Part shown: piece after piece, positions 12,869 through 24,904 of the stretch
Numbering within the stretch: position 1 is the stretch's first letter
Layout: the number at the start of each line of letters is the position of its first letter
Source: Tenodera sinensis
Lineage: Eukaryota > Arthropoda > Insecta > Mantodea > Mantidae
Reading direction: 5' to 3'
Assembly (NCBI GenBank): GCA_030765045.1
Contig: CM060974.1
Location: 49,166,839-49,230,838 of the forward strand
Length of the DNA stretch: 64,000 nucleotides
The notes under the pieces: model-generated
What the model was told of the DNA's origin: nothing
Databases searched by the model: none
What the model saw: the letters and a program-made list of their open reading frames with translations, nothing else
Made by a program: the position numbers and the translations under genes

Positions 12869-15800
12869 TGTAGTAAGGGGTAGTAAGGGGTAGTGATGCG
12901 CCTCCTATAGCCTCTCCTACCCAATTCCCATCCTCATCCTGCCCGTGGTGCACCCTGCTTTTAACAGATGAGGCTCTGGGGACCGAATTACAGCGGTATA
13001 ACTGTTTCATCTAAAATGGAGGAAATGTCATTTACATATGTGCTGGCCTATCACAGCACAACAGCGTCCCTCAGAGGCACATGAGGGGAAGGTCGGTGGA
13101 TCTAAATATCATCTATTTAGTCCTCCCGGCTAGGTCCGATGGACCCGTTGACCAACGATAGGTGTGGTCCCCCTTGCAAAATGGGGGTTTAAGTCGGGTG
13201 ATGTAACTGCCACATTGTAAAACTGGTGCCCGTTAAGAAAACAGTTACATGAAAGCCACATACATGAATATGAGTCCTAAAGATAAACATTCCGGAGTTA
13301 AAACTGTCCCCCAATCGGATCTCCGGGTGGGGACATCTTTAGGCAAATTTCATCACAATTCCAATACTTTAAGAATTCTACAATGGAATGCAGGAGGCAT
13401 GTCCCAGCCTAAGAAACAAGAGCTAATGAAAATATTAAAAGACCAAGATATAGATGTCTTCACAGTACTAGAAGCCAATATATCACAAGAACAGGAAATA
13501 TACTTTGAAATGGATCAGTACACTACACATATACTTCCAAAGGCTCGTCAAATAGCAAGTGGTATTCTTACAGGAATTTAAAGAAATATGAAAGCTATTA
13601 TCCAAATCAAAAAAACAATGGAAGAACAAGATAAATCAGAAATAGTTAAAATTGAAGTATGGAAAAGTAACTACCACTATAGAATTTACAGTATCTACAA
13701 TCCTCCAGACAATACACTAGATCTAAATTCTATTCCCATAGAACCCAAAAGTATTTTAATAGGTGATTTTAATGCACACTCCCCTAGGTGGGGCTACAGA
13801 GATATAAATTCAGCAGGAAGAGTCATAGAAGACCTATTAAACTCGTCAACAATGGAATTAATATTTAATCCAAATGATCCACCCACTTACCTTCATTATA
13901 ATGGTTCGGGTACAAATCCTGACCTTCTGATGGTGTCATCTGACATAATTGACAATACAAAAAGAGAAATAATAGAAGACCCAGGTTCAGGCCACAGAAT
14001 CACCATAAACTCCATAAGAGGTCTAATAAATAAAAGTAACAAACCAAAAGTTAAAACTTCTTGGAATTTTAAAAAAGCAGATTGGTCCAGTTTCCAAAAT
14101 GAGATAGAAGGGAAGTGTAATATACTGTTAGAATCAGAGTTCAAGTCAACAGATGAAATGAATAAAAAAATTTGTGAAATATTATTGACAGCAGCCAAAA
14201 CACATATCCCCAAAGGAAAGTTAAAGAAATATAGCTACTTTTGGTCTCCATCTTTATCTAAGTTTAAACACGAAAGAAATATAGCAAGAGTCAAAGCCGA
14301 AAGAACCAAGTGTCCAGAAGATGTACAAAACTGGAGAAGAAAAGCAGCCATTTTTAAGAAAGAATTAATTACAGCAAAAAGGGCCAGTTTCACAAATTTT
14401 GTAGAACATATGGACTATAGGAAAGATGGAAATAAAATATACAAATTCCTTAATAAAACAAAATTATCAAAAAATACAACTAAACCATTAAAATATAATA
14501 ACAAAAGCTTAACTACAGATAGGGAAATAGCAGAATCCCTTAACAAGTTTTATGCTCAGTCACAAAGAATACCCCAAGCGTATAAAAAACAAGATAAGGC
14601 TATCCAAAAAACTATCAGAGAAACTAGTAAGCCAAAAGGTATACGAAATGATATTTTTATTCAAGATTTTAATGAAACAGAACTGGATTTAGCAATAGAA
14701 CAATTACAGAACAAAAAATCTCCTGGACCTGACAAGATCCACCCAGAGTTTATTAAACACCTTGGCAGGAAAGGAAAAGAAATCCTACTTAAACTGTATA
14801 ACACGTGTTGGAGAATGACTGTACCTTCCGACTGGAAAAAAGCCATTATCATCCCGATTTTAAAGAAAAACAAACCCTCAAACAATATTAATAGTTTCAG
14901 ACCAATATCTTTGACCAGTGTTATTGCAAAAGTGATGGAAAGAATGGTGGCATCTAGACTTAACTGGTTTCTAGAATATTACAACTTAATTAATAGTTCA
15001 CAGACCGGCTTCAGACAGAATCATAGTACAAGTGAAAATGTACTCCTACTAAGCCAAGACATCAAGGAAGCTTTCAATAGAAAGGAGGATACCTTGGCAG
15101 TATTCATTGATTTTAAATCAGCATATGACTCAGTCTGGAGAAATAAATTAGTTGAGAAGTTGCAATCAATAGGTGTGAAAAGTAACATGCTTAAGTGGAT
15201 AACTCAGTTTATTTCACAAAGATTTTGTGCCACAAAATATAATACATACATTTCCAAATATAAACAAACACACCGAGGACTTCCACAAGGTGCTGTTCTG
15301 AGCACAACACTCTTTAACACATATATAAATGACCTTCCATCAATAATAAAAACTTTAGAAACCAAAATTGCTTTATTTGCTGACGATGTAGTCATTTGGA
15401 CTTCAGGCTCTTCAAAAAAACCTCAATTAATTAAAGACAGAATAGAAACAGCCCTAAACAAAGTACATGAATGGAGCTCCAAAAACCTCATGACTATCAA
15501 TGTGGAAAAAACAAATTATGAATTATTTACACTAAAATATAAACCAGTTAATGTTAGCATAAATTATAATGGTAAACCACTCAAAGCAGTTGATGATGCC
15601 AAATACTTAGGCATCACTTTCGACAGAAAGCTAAGTTGGAAAAAACATATAACAAACATCTCAGAAAAGGTTGAAAAGAAATTGCAAATCCTGAAAAGGT
15701 TAGCTGGTGCTAAATGGGGCTGCTCAAGGAGAGTCCTTAACACAACATACAAAATGTATATTAAACCAAACCTCTTGTACTGTTCTGAAGCTTTAATAAC

Positions 15801-17035
15801 AGCAGCAAATGCTAACATCAATAAACTTGAACAAATACAAAATCAGGCTCTTCGCCTAATCACTGGAGCAGTTAAATCCACACCTATTGATGCCATGCTT
15901 GCCTTAACACGGACCCCATCAATAACAACAAAAATAGAAGAACAAGCATTGCTCCAACACGAGAAAATGTTACGACTGCCAAACTCTAAATGGAAAGAAG
16001 AGAACCTCCCCCATTCAATCCTTAAAACTCATAGTACTTTCCTAGAAAAGGTAACACAGATTAAATCCAAATTGAACATTCCTAACACCAGAGAAAATCT
16101 ACTTATAAGAGAAAATCCATTGGAATTATTGCAACCTACCTTCAATTTGGAATTAATAGAGGAAATAAGTAAATCAGACACACCAAAAGAAATACAAAAA
16201 CTTCTAGCTCTGGAAACAATCAATACTAGGTATCCCACAGAAGAATGGCTGCACATATATACTGATGGATCCTCGAAGGAAAACCTTACTGGAGCTGTAG
16301 TTACGTGTTCACATTTTTCCTTTTATCATTCTGTTGGCAGAGACACAACAAATTATGATGGAGAAATAGAGGCTATATACATTGCTCTCCGACAATTATT
16401 AAATCTTCCCTTAAATAAATTTAACAAGGCAGTAATTCTTTCAGATTCTAAAGCTGCAGTTCAGGGAATATGTTCAAATACTACAAAAAAGTCAACAAAA
16501 ATTAGAGAATGCTACAAAATGTTAACACAACTCCAAAAAGTTAATAAGACTGTTCATCTCCAATGGATTCCAGCACACTGTGGAGTCATGGGGAACGAAG
16601 CTGCAGACTCACTTGCAAAGAAAGGCACAACAATAAAACAAAATTCTAAATTCAATTTCTCATATTCCTCAATAAAACGCTAGATCATAAAAAATTTTTG
16701 TCATTCATATCTACAAGAAATAGAAACAAATGCCAAAGATAAAAAATGGATTACACTACTTTCCAATCCAGATATAATCCCCCAGAGACCAAGGAAAACA
16801 GCTGTTGCAGCCTTCCGACTATTGACAAATCATGACTGCTTGGCGGGTCATCTCTACAGAATGGGTATCTCAGCCTCACCAATATGTGTCCTGTGTAACG
16901 ATCCAGCAGAAATGAACGAAGACCACTTGAAGACCTGTGAAGCATTAAGATCAGAAGAAACTACAGTTCAAAAGTATTGGAAAGCACGAATGCTAATGGC
17001 TTCATTGCCAGATGCAAGGCACTAGAAAACAACAA
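12869..17035 (+). mobile_element. LINE copy C, full length, with TSD
   Basis: About 4.17 kb, in intron 2 of the zinc-finger gene. CAACATTAATATGT occurs at 12855-12868 and 17036-17049 as TSD; the first five bases are ambiguous with the (CAA)n tail. The 5' end carries an extra TGTAGTAA before the GGGGTAGTAAGGGG terminus of copies B and D, in effect one more partial repeat unit. Confidence 0.94.
13249..17025 (+). pseudogene. LINE copy C EN-RT-RNase H ORF with two premature stops
   Basis: Single frame, collinear with the 1257-residue protein of copy D. It is interrupted by TAA at 13579-13581 (Lys 111 of copy D, shared with copy B) and TAG at 16681-16683 (a Leu codon, TTG to TAG, near the C-terminus, private). 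The endonuclease motifs QWNAGG and GDFNAHSP, the RT motifs SPGPDK, FIDFKSAYDSV and FADDVV, and the RNase H motifs YTDGSS and GNEAAD are all retained. One RNase H residue differs (GAVVTC for GAGVTC). With the shared stop the endonuclease is split after its first metal-binding motifs, so the copy should be defective unless translation reinitiates. Confidence 0.92.
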
Positions 17036-17111
17036 CAACATTAATATGTAATAAATAACATTGCTGAGGTTGACCAAAGACTCCTCCAACATGAACTAAT
17101 TGGGAAAACAT

Positions 17112-17335
17112 AAAAAAAATGATTTTGTTGGTAACGATGCTGTCAATTGCCAGGATCACATCAGCATCACCAGTGTGCTGGCATTTTGTCATGCAGGAGT
17201 TCTTTTACATGCCAGTAAATCTACTGACACAGAGCTGTGGATTTTTAAGGACACTTAGAAACCATCAGTGTGGGCCAGATTTGAACCTGCGACCCTGGGA
17301 TCAGTAGGCCACCATCTAACCAAGTGAGCCACCCA
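17112..17335 (-). repeat. tRNA-derived SINE (family 2), copy 1
   Basis: Minus-strand SINE. The head near 17335 carries an A-box-like TGGCTCACTTGG, and the B-box GGTTCAAATCTGG lies near 17270-17282. The body continues through a shared CAGTAGATTTACTGGCATG-like region to GCCAGGATCACATCAGC-like sequence and the tail. Related copies are at 43852-44090, 44316-44549 and, in part, 48716-48785. Confidence 0.85.
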
Positions 17336-17639
17336 TATCGGTGGGAAAATATACTTTAGATATGAGTGTAACAAGTCTACAAATATTACACTATAATTAT
17401 ATTGGAATTATTGACAGTAAATAAAAGAAATACCTGTTAGCATTAATAATAAAGGATGTGTAAAAGTATGGAGCTGAAGCTTGGATTATGTGAAATCAGT
17501 TTCTGAGTTGCTGTGTAGATCTTGTGGTAACTTTCTTTTAAGTTGGTTTTGTAATGACTTCAGATGCTAATACTGAATGTACAAGTTCCAGGAACTGTTG
17601 GTAGTTTGTTGAAAAATGATCTGCAAAGTGTTCTGAAGT
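17336..17639. other. Intron 2 sequence, nothing recognised
   Basis: No gene or repeat boundary seen. Confidence 0.4.
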
Positions 17640-18800
17640 ATTCTTGTGGAGGGAAAATTTCTAACTCATGATGAAGTTGTAAGTTTTGCACATACTAGGT
17701 GGCATTGGCCTCTTTCAAAAGGAATATGTTTTTTATGACTGGTAGACAATGTATGTGTGTTTTGTTGCCTGTGCTCCATGTATATGAACAATGTATGAAA
17801 TAAGTGCATGTATGTAGCACTTAAGCAGCAGAGCTGAACATCCTAGACCCAGTTTTGAATGTGATAGTTATGGATACAGTTTGGAAAGTCTGGTGTTGGC
17901 AAGTGTTGCTTGTGGGGGTGCTGGTGAATATGGTGTGAAGCAATACTCCAAGATATTTCACTGACATCTCTGCAGGAAGTCATGCTACTTATTATTAAGA
18001 AATAATGGAGGTGGATCGTGAAAGGGTCTTAGTGAGTAGGTTTTAGTTTTGGTTTTGTTGATATTTAATGTAACATGCCAAGTGGCAAACAATTCAGGAG
18101 ACGAGAAAAGAATCACCATATTTCGTTTGCAGTAGGAGCATAACATGACTATCATCTGCGCTCATAGCAACAGAGATGTTTTGCTGAAACTCTAACTGAA
18201 ATTTTTCTAGGAGTTGATATATAATAATCAATGCATGTTGTAAATTGGTGGTTTGTTAAAAAGCTTTAAACAATCTTGATAATCTAATTAGTAATTCCAA
18301 TTCTGTATAGTTTTAAAAGAAATCCAGGATGCCAAGCAGTTTCAAAAGCTTGTGCAACATTGTAGTGTATTTTTTTCTTACGTTTACTCTCTTTTTTTCC
18401 CCTTTCTGAGTTTGGCATACCAATTCTTGTGGAAATGTGTTTGAGACACATGATTTTTGACTCTTTTCACAAAATTCATATTAGATGTCTATTTTGTGTC
18501 TGCCAACGTTGTTTGGGACAAATGTCTACATAATAAGAGGCAAACATCCGGCACTGTGATTGATATTTGAATGTTGAGAATCTTCACGAAGAGCAGGGAT
18601 GATAGTTGGTTCTCAGAGGATCCATTTTGTAGGGTGCCAGAGGAAGTTATCAGTTCAAGAAAGAGGATAAATAGCTTTCATATGAATTAAGGTGATGCTG
18701 TTTTATTTCAGTTCCAAGCATCTGTATATGACATTGAGCTTTCTTTGTTACCATGGTTGCCTGTTGCATTGCCATGCTCTTCCAACCTCATGCTTGTCTT
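17640..18800 (-). pseudogene. Old jockey-like LINE, reverse-transcriptase relic
   Basis: Reading the minus strand in pieces gives recognisable RT blocks. Near 18360-18320 there is NVAQAFETAWHPGFL (motif A, normally DVxxAFDxVWHxGLL). It is followed by a stretch resembling the usual LxSFLTNRQF block and STPRKIS, and near 18165 by VAMSADDSHVM (the catalytic ADD block). Further 5', near 18620, is KWILREPTIIPALREDS, similar to the W-x-x-A-x-I-I-P-I-L-K block. Stops and frameshifts are frequent, so this is an ancient fossil. The endonuclease relic at 22461-22990 on the same strand probably belongs to it, with LINE E inserted between. The exact family and borders are uncertain. Confidence 0.65.
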
Positions 18801-18844
18801 GTATGAGCTTGATCATATGTGACGGTAAAAAGAAGTGTTGATGT

Positions 18845-21800
18845 TGTTGTTAGCTAATGCTGGATTTCTGACAATGAAGTCATTAATCCTCTTGCTCTCC
18901 AATATTTTTCACTGATGGATGGGGCATTAGAAGTGGCCGGGCATATTTGAAGGTGGTCTCGATCCATTTCCTCTTGCAGATTACTTAGGGGACAGAGTGG
19001 TGAAGAATATATCCCAATTCTGTTTAAATGTTTTGCCAGACAATCATGTCCTGTAATCAACCTGAAGGTTGCAACTACTGTTTTTCGAGGATACTCAGGA
19101 ATTACTGTTTGAATGTTTGGTAGTTCCCATCTTTTATTCTTTGATTTTTCATAGTAATATTTTGCAATAATTTTTTTGAATTCAGAGTTGACTAATCTTT
19201 TAGCTGCATAAAATGGTAGATTTTTGTACACCGCTGGTACCCTTTTTTGCAAGAAAATCAGCTTTCTCATTACCACTCAGTCCTCAGTGAGCTGGTATCC
19301 ATTGGAAGACTAGATGTTTTTGAAGTGCTGTTAGATGGGTAAGGATTTTCCAACATTCTATAATTGTTTGGTTTTTGGTGACAACTTGGAAGTAATTGCT
19401 ATAATTGCTGCCCTTGGAATCTGAGAGAATAACTGCTTGCTGAAAATGTGAAATTCTGTACAAAAGATTTTGTAGGGAATTTCAAATTGCTTCAATTTCT
19501 CCATCACAGTTTGTAGTTTCATAACTTAAAGATTTGTAATAGGAAAAGAGGTGACATGTGACTCCAGCACCTGCTCCATCCTTGTTTGATATAAATGATC
19601 CATCAGTATAAATATGGAGCCATTCGTGTTCTGGAAATCTAGTATGGATTGTCTCTAATGCCAATAGTTTTAGAACACTAGTTGGAGTATCACTTTTCTT
19701 AACTTCTTCTGTCAGGTGTAAATAATATGTGATGTCTAATGTTTGTGTAGGATTGACCTTAGATATGAAGTTTTCCTTTGAATTAGGAAGGTATACATTC
19801 TTCTTGATGTCTTGAATTTTGGAAAGAAAGCTCTCCTGAGTCTTTAGTGTATGTGTAAAATTTCTCTTGTGCCATGTATTGAATGGGAGTCTGATCAACT
19901 TTTCGTGTTGAATTAGAGCCGCTTTTTCTATTTCATATTCATTGGGGCATTGGTTGGTTAGTATTTCCATAGCTGCTATTGGTGGGGTTTTGATAGCACC
20001 TGTAATTAATCTCAGACTTTGGTTTTGAAAGATTTGAATCTTTTTTGTGTTTGCTGTTACAAGAACTTCGCTGCAGTAAGTAAATAATGGCTTTATATAT
20101 ACATTGTATGTTGTGTTAAGAGTTGCACTGGAACATCCCCACTTCATTCCTGTTAGACGTTTTAACAGTGAAAGGCGCCTCTCTGCTCTTTGTATTACAT
20201 TTTCTATTTGTTTGGTCCATGTAAGTTTAGTATCAAATGTAACTCCTAAATACATTGCTTCCTTTGTTTCTGGTAATTGTTGACCCTCAAAATTTGGTTT
20301 TATTTTTAGTGACTTTTTTCTTAGTGAAAAGATTTGGTAGTTTGATTTTGTTGTATTAACAGTCATTAAATTTTCTTTGGTCCACCTTTGTAATTTGGTT
20401 AAGGATTGTTGCATGGTTTTTTCTAGTTCTGTACTTTTGCTTTTTGGTTTTGAAGTCCACATTACTAAGTCATCAGCAAATAGTGCACACTTCACACCTG
20501 ATTCTTGTATTTGTTGTGGCAGGTCGTTAATAAATATATTAAAAAGTGTTGTGCTGAGCACTGCGCCTTGTGGTAAGCCACGGTGTACTTGTTTGTATTT
20601 AGATATATTTCTTCCATATCTGGTTGCAATAAAGTGTTGTGTTAGGAAATGACATAGCCACAAAAAATTGGACCTTGTATCCCTATTTTTTTTACTTTCT
20701 TTAGTAGTTTTGTTCTGCATATAGAATCATATGCACTTTGGAAGTCAATAAAAGCGGAAAAATTATCTTCTTTTCTATTGAAGGAGTCTTTGATTTCTTG
20801 ACTGAGAAGTAAGACTTGTTCATTTGTAGAGTGGAACTCTCTGAATTCAGCTTGACATGAGGTAATTAAATTTTTTGATTCTAGAAACCAATTTAACCTG
20901 TTTGACACCATTCTTTCCATCACTTTTGCTATTATGCTAGTAAGAGCTATTGGTCTATAATTTTTTATTTCTGACGCTGTTTTGTCTTTCTTCAAGAGTG
21001 GGACAATTATTGCCTTTTGCCATTCAGCAGGTACAGTGGTTTTCCAGGATAGATTGTAGAGTTTTAGTAGTTGTTTTGCTGTTTTTCCAAGGTTTTTTAT
21101 GAACTCTGGATGTATGTGATCAGGTCCAGGAGACTTTTTGTTTTTTAGATTATTAATTGCAATGTTCAGTTCTTGCATATTAAAATTTTGAAAAAAGATA
21201 TTGCACTGAGTGTTAGGATTACATTCTCTTTCTTGTTTCAAATCTTTCTTAAATTCTTTACGTTCCTTTTTATTATTTCTTGTTACTTTATGTGAATTAG
21301 CATAATATTTATTGAATGTTTCGGCTATGGCTGCATCATTAGTTAATATTTTATTGTTGTGTATGATAGGTGTGCTGTTGTTTTCTTTCCTACCCTTGAC
21401 ATTTTTTATGAACTGATGAGCTTTGTTACCATCTGTCCTATAATCCATTTTTTCTAAGAAGTTATTAAAGTAATTCTTTTTAGCAGTATTAATTTCTTTT
21501 TTTAGTGAGGCACATTTCTTCCGCCATATTTGTGTATCCAATATGTTTTCTGTTTGTTCAGCTGTATTTCTAGCTATATCCTTTTGCTTTTTCAGTTCTT
21601 CTAACTGGGGGTTCCAAAAGGGTTTGAAATTTTTTATTCTTCCCCGAGGAATATGTTTTTTTGCGGTTTCTAGGATGACTTTACAGAAATTTTTGTTCAA
21701 ATGATCTGGTTGGTCATGTAGCTGTGAGTTTGTTTGTTCTTTAAATTTATGTTCCAGTTCAGTTTTATATTTGATCCAGTCTGCTTTTTTGAAGTTCCAA

Positions 21801-21973
21801 TACAGATTCGTGTGACATTGACTGTTATTTGTTAGTTTTATATCAATAATTACTGCTCTGTGACCAGAACTTGGATCTTCTATAACTTGTTTTTTAATTT
21901 TTGAAACAATATCTGTTGTAGCTAACAAGAGGTTACTGCCTGCTCCAGAGTAATGTATGAAGGTTGTGGGATA
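18845..21973 (-). mobile_element. LINE copy E, divergent sister family, 5'-truncated
   Basis: Minus-strand LINE with a (CAA)n tail at 18845-18852 and a protein clearly related to, but much diverged from, copies A-D. The 12-bp TSD AAGTGTTGATGT is at 18833-18844 and 21974-21985. Truncation falls inside the endonuclease domain. Confidence 0.9.
18854..21950 (-). pseudogene. LINE copy E EN(C-term)-RT-RNase H ORF, frameshifted
   Basis: Read from 21950 downward. It starts with the endonuclease tail (HYSGAGSNLLLATTDI and SSGHRAVI), then the RT with SPGPDHIHPEF, FIDFQSAYDS, QGAVLSTTLFN and FADDLVMW, then RNase H with YTDGSF, CDGEIEAI and SDSKGS, and the C-terminal block ending SEIQH before the tail. 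The frame changes near 20640-20720 and between 19276 and 19482, and there is a stop in the HCG region of RNase H, so the gene is dead. Protein order and the unusually short 3' end match copies A-D, while the residues differ throughout. This points to an older, separate lineage of the same LINE group. Confidence 0.88.
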
Positions 21974-21985
21974 AGTGTTGATGTG

Positions 21986-22460
21986 GATATTGTGGAGCGT
22001 TGTGCTGGATTATATGAATAAAAAATTGGGTCAGTTGGGGTTGAAATAGTGTGACATTGGTTGTACAACAATATGTGGATGAGAGGAGGGGGGCCAGGTA
22101 GCTTGGAGTGGTTCTGTGTGCATAGCCACGGCAGTGCGATAACAAAAAGGGCCGAGAAGCTTCTCATTGATTCTCGCTGAGTCATTGCACATGACCACAT
22201 GGTCCACATGACATTGGCTCCAGTATAAATAGGACACATATAGCACAGGTAATGAGACAGTAGCTTTAAGTTTTTGAGTCAGTTTGAGTTGAGTTGTTGT
22301 TTAGTTGTGTAAGTTGTGTGCAGTTAGTTTTTAGTTACGAGAGTGAGTCAGCAAGCCTGTCACTGAGTACATATGTGTCATTCAGTGATTTTTATCCTAA
22401 TAGTTAAGCTATAAGGGACAGAGAAACTGGAGAAAGACATTGAAAGACTGAGGAAAGTTA
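21986..22460. other. Unassigned segment with a TATA-like motif
   Basis: Holds TATAAATAG at about 22226 followed by a GT-rich AGTTGAGTTGTTGTTTAG stretch that looks like the transcribed part of an LTR. I could not find a partner LTR, so no element is called. Confidence 0.25.
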
Positions 22461-22990
22461 TCAGAAGGACAATTGTGATAGCAGGAGGGCCACAAACTGT
22501 GTTAACGAGAAGAAACTTGTGCACTTGTAGGAAATTTTAGAGGACAATAAATTGATAGAAAAGTAACGAGACTTTGTATTTTGCCGTTTTGTTACAATAT
22601 ATAGACCATAATTATTACTACAGCCAAGGACATGCTGTCCATCAGGATTGGTTATTCTGCAACCCCATGATGTGTGTTTACAGTTTAAGTGTTCCAGGAG
22701 GAGAGTTGAGTTGTTGACTGGAAAAGTAATCAAAGAAGATTGACATTAAGTGGGTTGGATGTAGGCTTGTAAGCACAAAATAAAAGCATTATCACATTTG
22801 ATTTCAACTCCTAGAAGTTCCAGATCTCTAATACCAAATAAGATAATTGCATCATGAGTAACAGTATGTTTGATGAATGTTTGTTCCTATAGCTTTTGTA
22901 ACCAGGAAGAGAGGAAGACTCATTAGACAGAAAGTGTGTTTCTGTAATACAAGCAATATCTATGTTGTGTAGTGATAAAAATTAAATTAA
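22461..22990 (-). pseudogene. Old jockey-like LINE, endonuclease relic
   Basis: Two blocks of an apurinic-type LINE endonuclease on the minus strand. Near 22970-22880 there is HNIDIACITETHF followed by SLPGYKSYR, which matches the ...DI...ETHL...GY..YR.. motif region with the catalytic Glu. Near 22733-22620 there is HLNCKHTSWGCRITNPDG, which corresponds to GDLNAKHxxWGCRxxNxxG, with the Asp replaced. Stops and a frame change separate the blocks. Its position and strand relative to 17640-18800 suggest one ancient LINE split by copy E. Confidence 0.65.
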
Positions 22991-22999
22991 AGAAGCCCT

Positions 23000-23109
23000 T
23001 TTTACTTTCTCTACCAGTAAGTAGAGGAAGTATTGTATTCCACCCAAAAATTCAATGTTGAGATTTCACCGTAATAAAGGCATTCTTAGAAAACCGTATG
23101 GTTGGGGGT

Positions 23110-23199
<90 letters not shown>

Positions 23200-23200
23200 A
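23000..23200 (+). repeat. Dispersed repeat with internal (TG)n microsatellite
   Basis: Starts with the imperfect hairpin ACTTTCTCTACCAGTAAGT..., then CCCAAAAATTCAATGTTGAG. The (TG)n tract runs from about 23109 to 23196. The same unit, with a GT or CA tract at the equivalent internal point, occurs at 46141-46420 (+) and 50145-50400 (-). Confidence 0.7.
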
Positions 23201-23239
23201 TGAGCAACTGGCAATACCAGCACAAGTGCTAAAGTGAGC

Positions 23240-24060
23240 ACGAAAGGACATTTCATTGTGGTGCTATGGAAATTTTACTCCACGTGTGCATGACTTCAAC
23301 AAGGACATTTCATATACAGAAGCAACTACAGACATAATTCCAGACCATGAATTTGGGGTTTCCGGAGCAGTAGTCCGGACATTCATACATAAATATCTGC
23401 GCAAAGGGCTCAATGTTTGGTTGGATAACTGGTATTCCTGTCCTCTCCTTTATGATTGGCTTCACAGGAATGGCACTAACGCTTCTGGAACGGTAAGGAA
23501 AAACAGGAAGGGAATGCCCAAGATGACTTCCAAATTGAAAAGAGGAGAAGTGGAATCTAGGCACACTAACAATCAGCTTGCATTGAGGTGGATGGATAGG
23601 CGAGAAGTGTGTATGCTGACTACAATGCATAGAAATGACATGAAGGAAACTGAAAAAGTGAGCAGGACTACAAGCACACCAGTAAGAAAATTAATGGACT
23701 ACAACAGGAACAGATCTGATATGATTCTAAGTTCTCTTCACTGCCTTAGAAAGTCACTAAAATGGTACAGAAAATTCTTCCTTCACCTACTGCATATCGC
23801 GATACTAAATTCTCAGACGCTGTAGAATGTAAAAACAGGCAAGAACATTTCATTGGCTGAATTCCAAATTTCACTCATTACAGAAATTTTTCAGAAATAT
23901 TATACGCCAAGACCTACCACTACATCAGGAAGACCATCATCAGGTGACCAACCTCTACAGTTGACAAAGGCATTTTCCTTCTAGTGTACCACCCACCCCA
24001 AAGCAAGCAAATCCCACCAGGTAATGCTATGTCTGCCCCAACACATCTTTAGGAGAGAAG
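23240..24060 (+). pseudogene. piggyBac-type transposase relic 1
   Basis: Open from 23256 to 23825, with remnants beyond. DNWYSCPLLYDWL matches the conserved second catalytic block of piggyBac transposases, and GTVRKNRKGMP, a V-x-M-L-T-T-M-H stretch and DYN...RSDMILSS follow in the right order. The usual MGGVD between DYN and RSD is missing, which removes a catalytic Asp. After a stop at 23823, PTTTSGRPSS and a Cys-containing CYVCP block near 24020-24040 resemble the start of the C-terminal zinc-binding domain. The N-terminal half is absent. Such enzymes cut and paste at TTAA; no ends were found, so only a relic is called. Confidence 0.85.
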
Positions 24061-24124
24061 AAGTGAAGGGAAAGCAGGTACAGAGGTTTAAGAGGTAGAA
24101 CTGGCATAAATAAAATAATAGGTA

Positions 24125-24351
24125 CAGAGGTATTTTTTAGAGGTGGCATGTGACCTTGCTCAGATGTGTGCGAGTTACGTCATGCAAAGCGATGGTGGGG
24201 GTAAGTTTCCACCAGCAGCCTGCTGGCTAGTGGGTTAGAAGTCGAAGAGATACTAACCAGTCACCCCTTTTATCTTGCAATAGACAAGTGGACTCGACCA
24301 TAAACTACTGCACAACATTACGTCACACACCACCTCTAAAAAATACCTCTG
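24125..24351. mobile_element. MITE, 227 bp, about 30-bp TIRs
   Basis: Ends CAGAGGTATTTTTTAGAGG and its reverse complement CCTCTAAAAAATACCTCTG face each other, followed inward by GTGAC/GTCAC. TA flanks both ends (24123-24124 and 24352-24353), consistent with a Tc1/mariner-type non-autonomous element. No coding sequence is present. Confidence 0.85.
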
Positions 24352-24359
24352 TATATGTG

Positions 24360-24582
24360 TGCCAAATGTGGCGTTGGCTTGTGTGTAACACCGTTTTGAA
24401 AAATATCACACACTTTTAAATTTCTGAGTTGCTGTGCAAAGAACTGTGAAAGAAAATCTGCAAATGTACTGCGTGAAATGCTTTTTTTCCAAACATTATT
24501 TTTCACTGTACTTTAAGCGTTCTTGTTTGGACAACCCTAAGTATGAAGTGAAGTGAAAAATGTGTAAGTGCAAACATATAAT
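24360..24582. other. Intron 2, nothing recognised
   Basis: Short AT-rich stretch between the MITE and the SINE palindrome. Confidence 0.4.
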
Positions 24583-24895
24583 CAATATTATTATTTATTT
24601 ATGCCAACAAACTTACTGTTGGTGTTTTTAAACACACAAGCCATGTGTGGGCAAAGTTTGAGAGGTAGAACTGGAACTTAAAAATTCAACGCCACAACTG
24701 GGATTTGAACCACAGACCTTCCGCTTACCGAGCGCACGCTCTAACCGCTGAGCTATTGTGACAAACTGCCAGAATGGCATTAAATTCTCAAACCAGTTCG
24801 TATTTCTCCTGGTAAACCACGAAAGTAGTCACACATCAGAGACAAGTTACCCCAATGGTGACTTACTATTGTAAGTACTTTATATCCCATCTGAA
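24583..24895 (-). repeat. tRNA-derived SINE (family 1), left arm of palindrome
   Basis: Minus-strand copy. B-box GGTTCAAATCCCAG lies near 24704-24717 and an A-box-like TAGCTCAGCGGTTAGAG near 24745-24765. The tail ends in TAAATAAATAATAAT at the 24583-24600 side. It faces the plus-strand copy at 24905-25125. Confidence 0.85.
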
Positions 24896-24904
24896 GGTTA
24901 TTTA

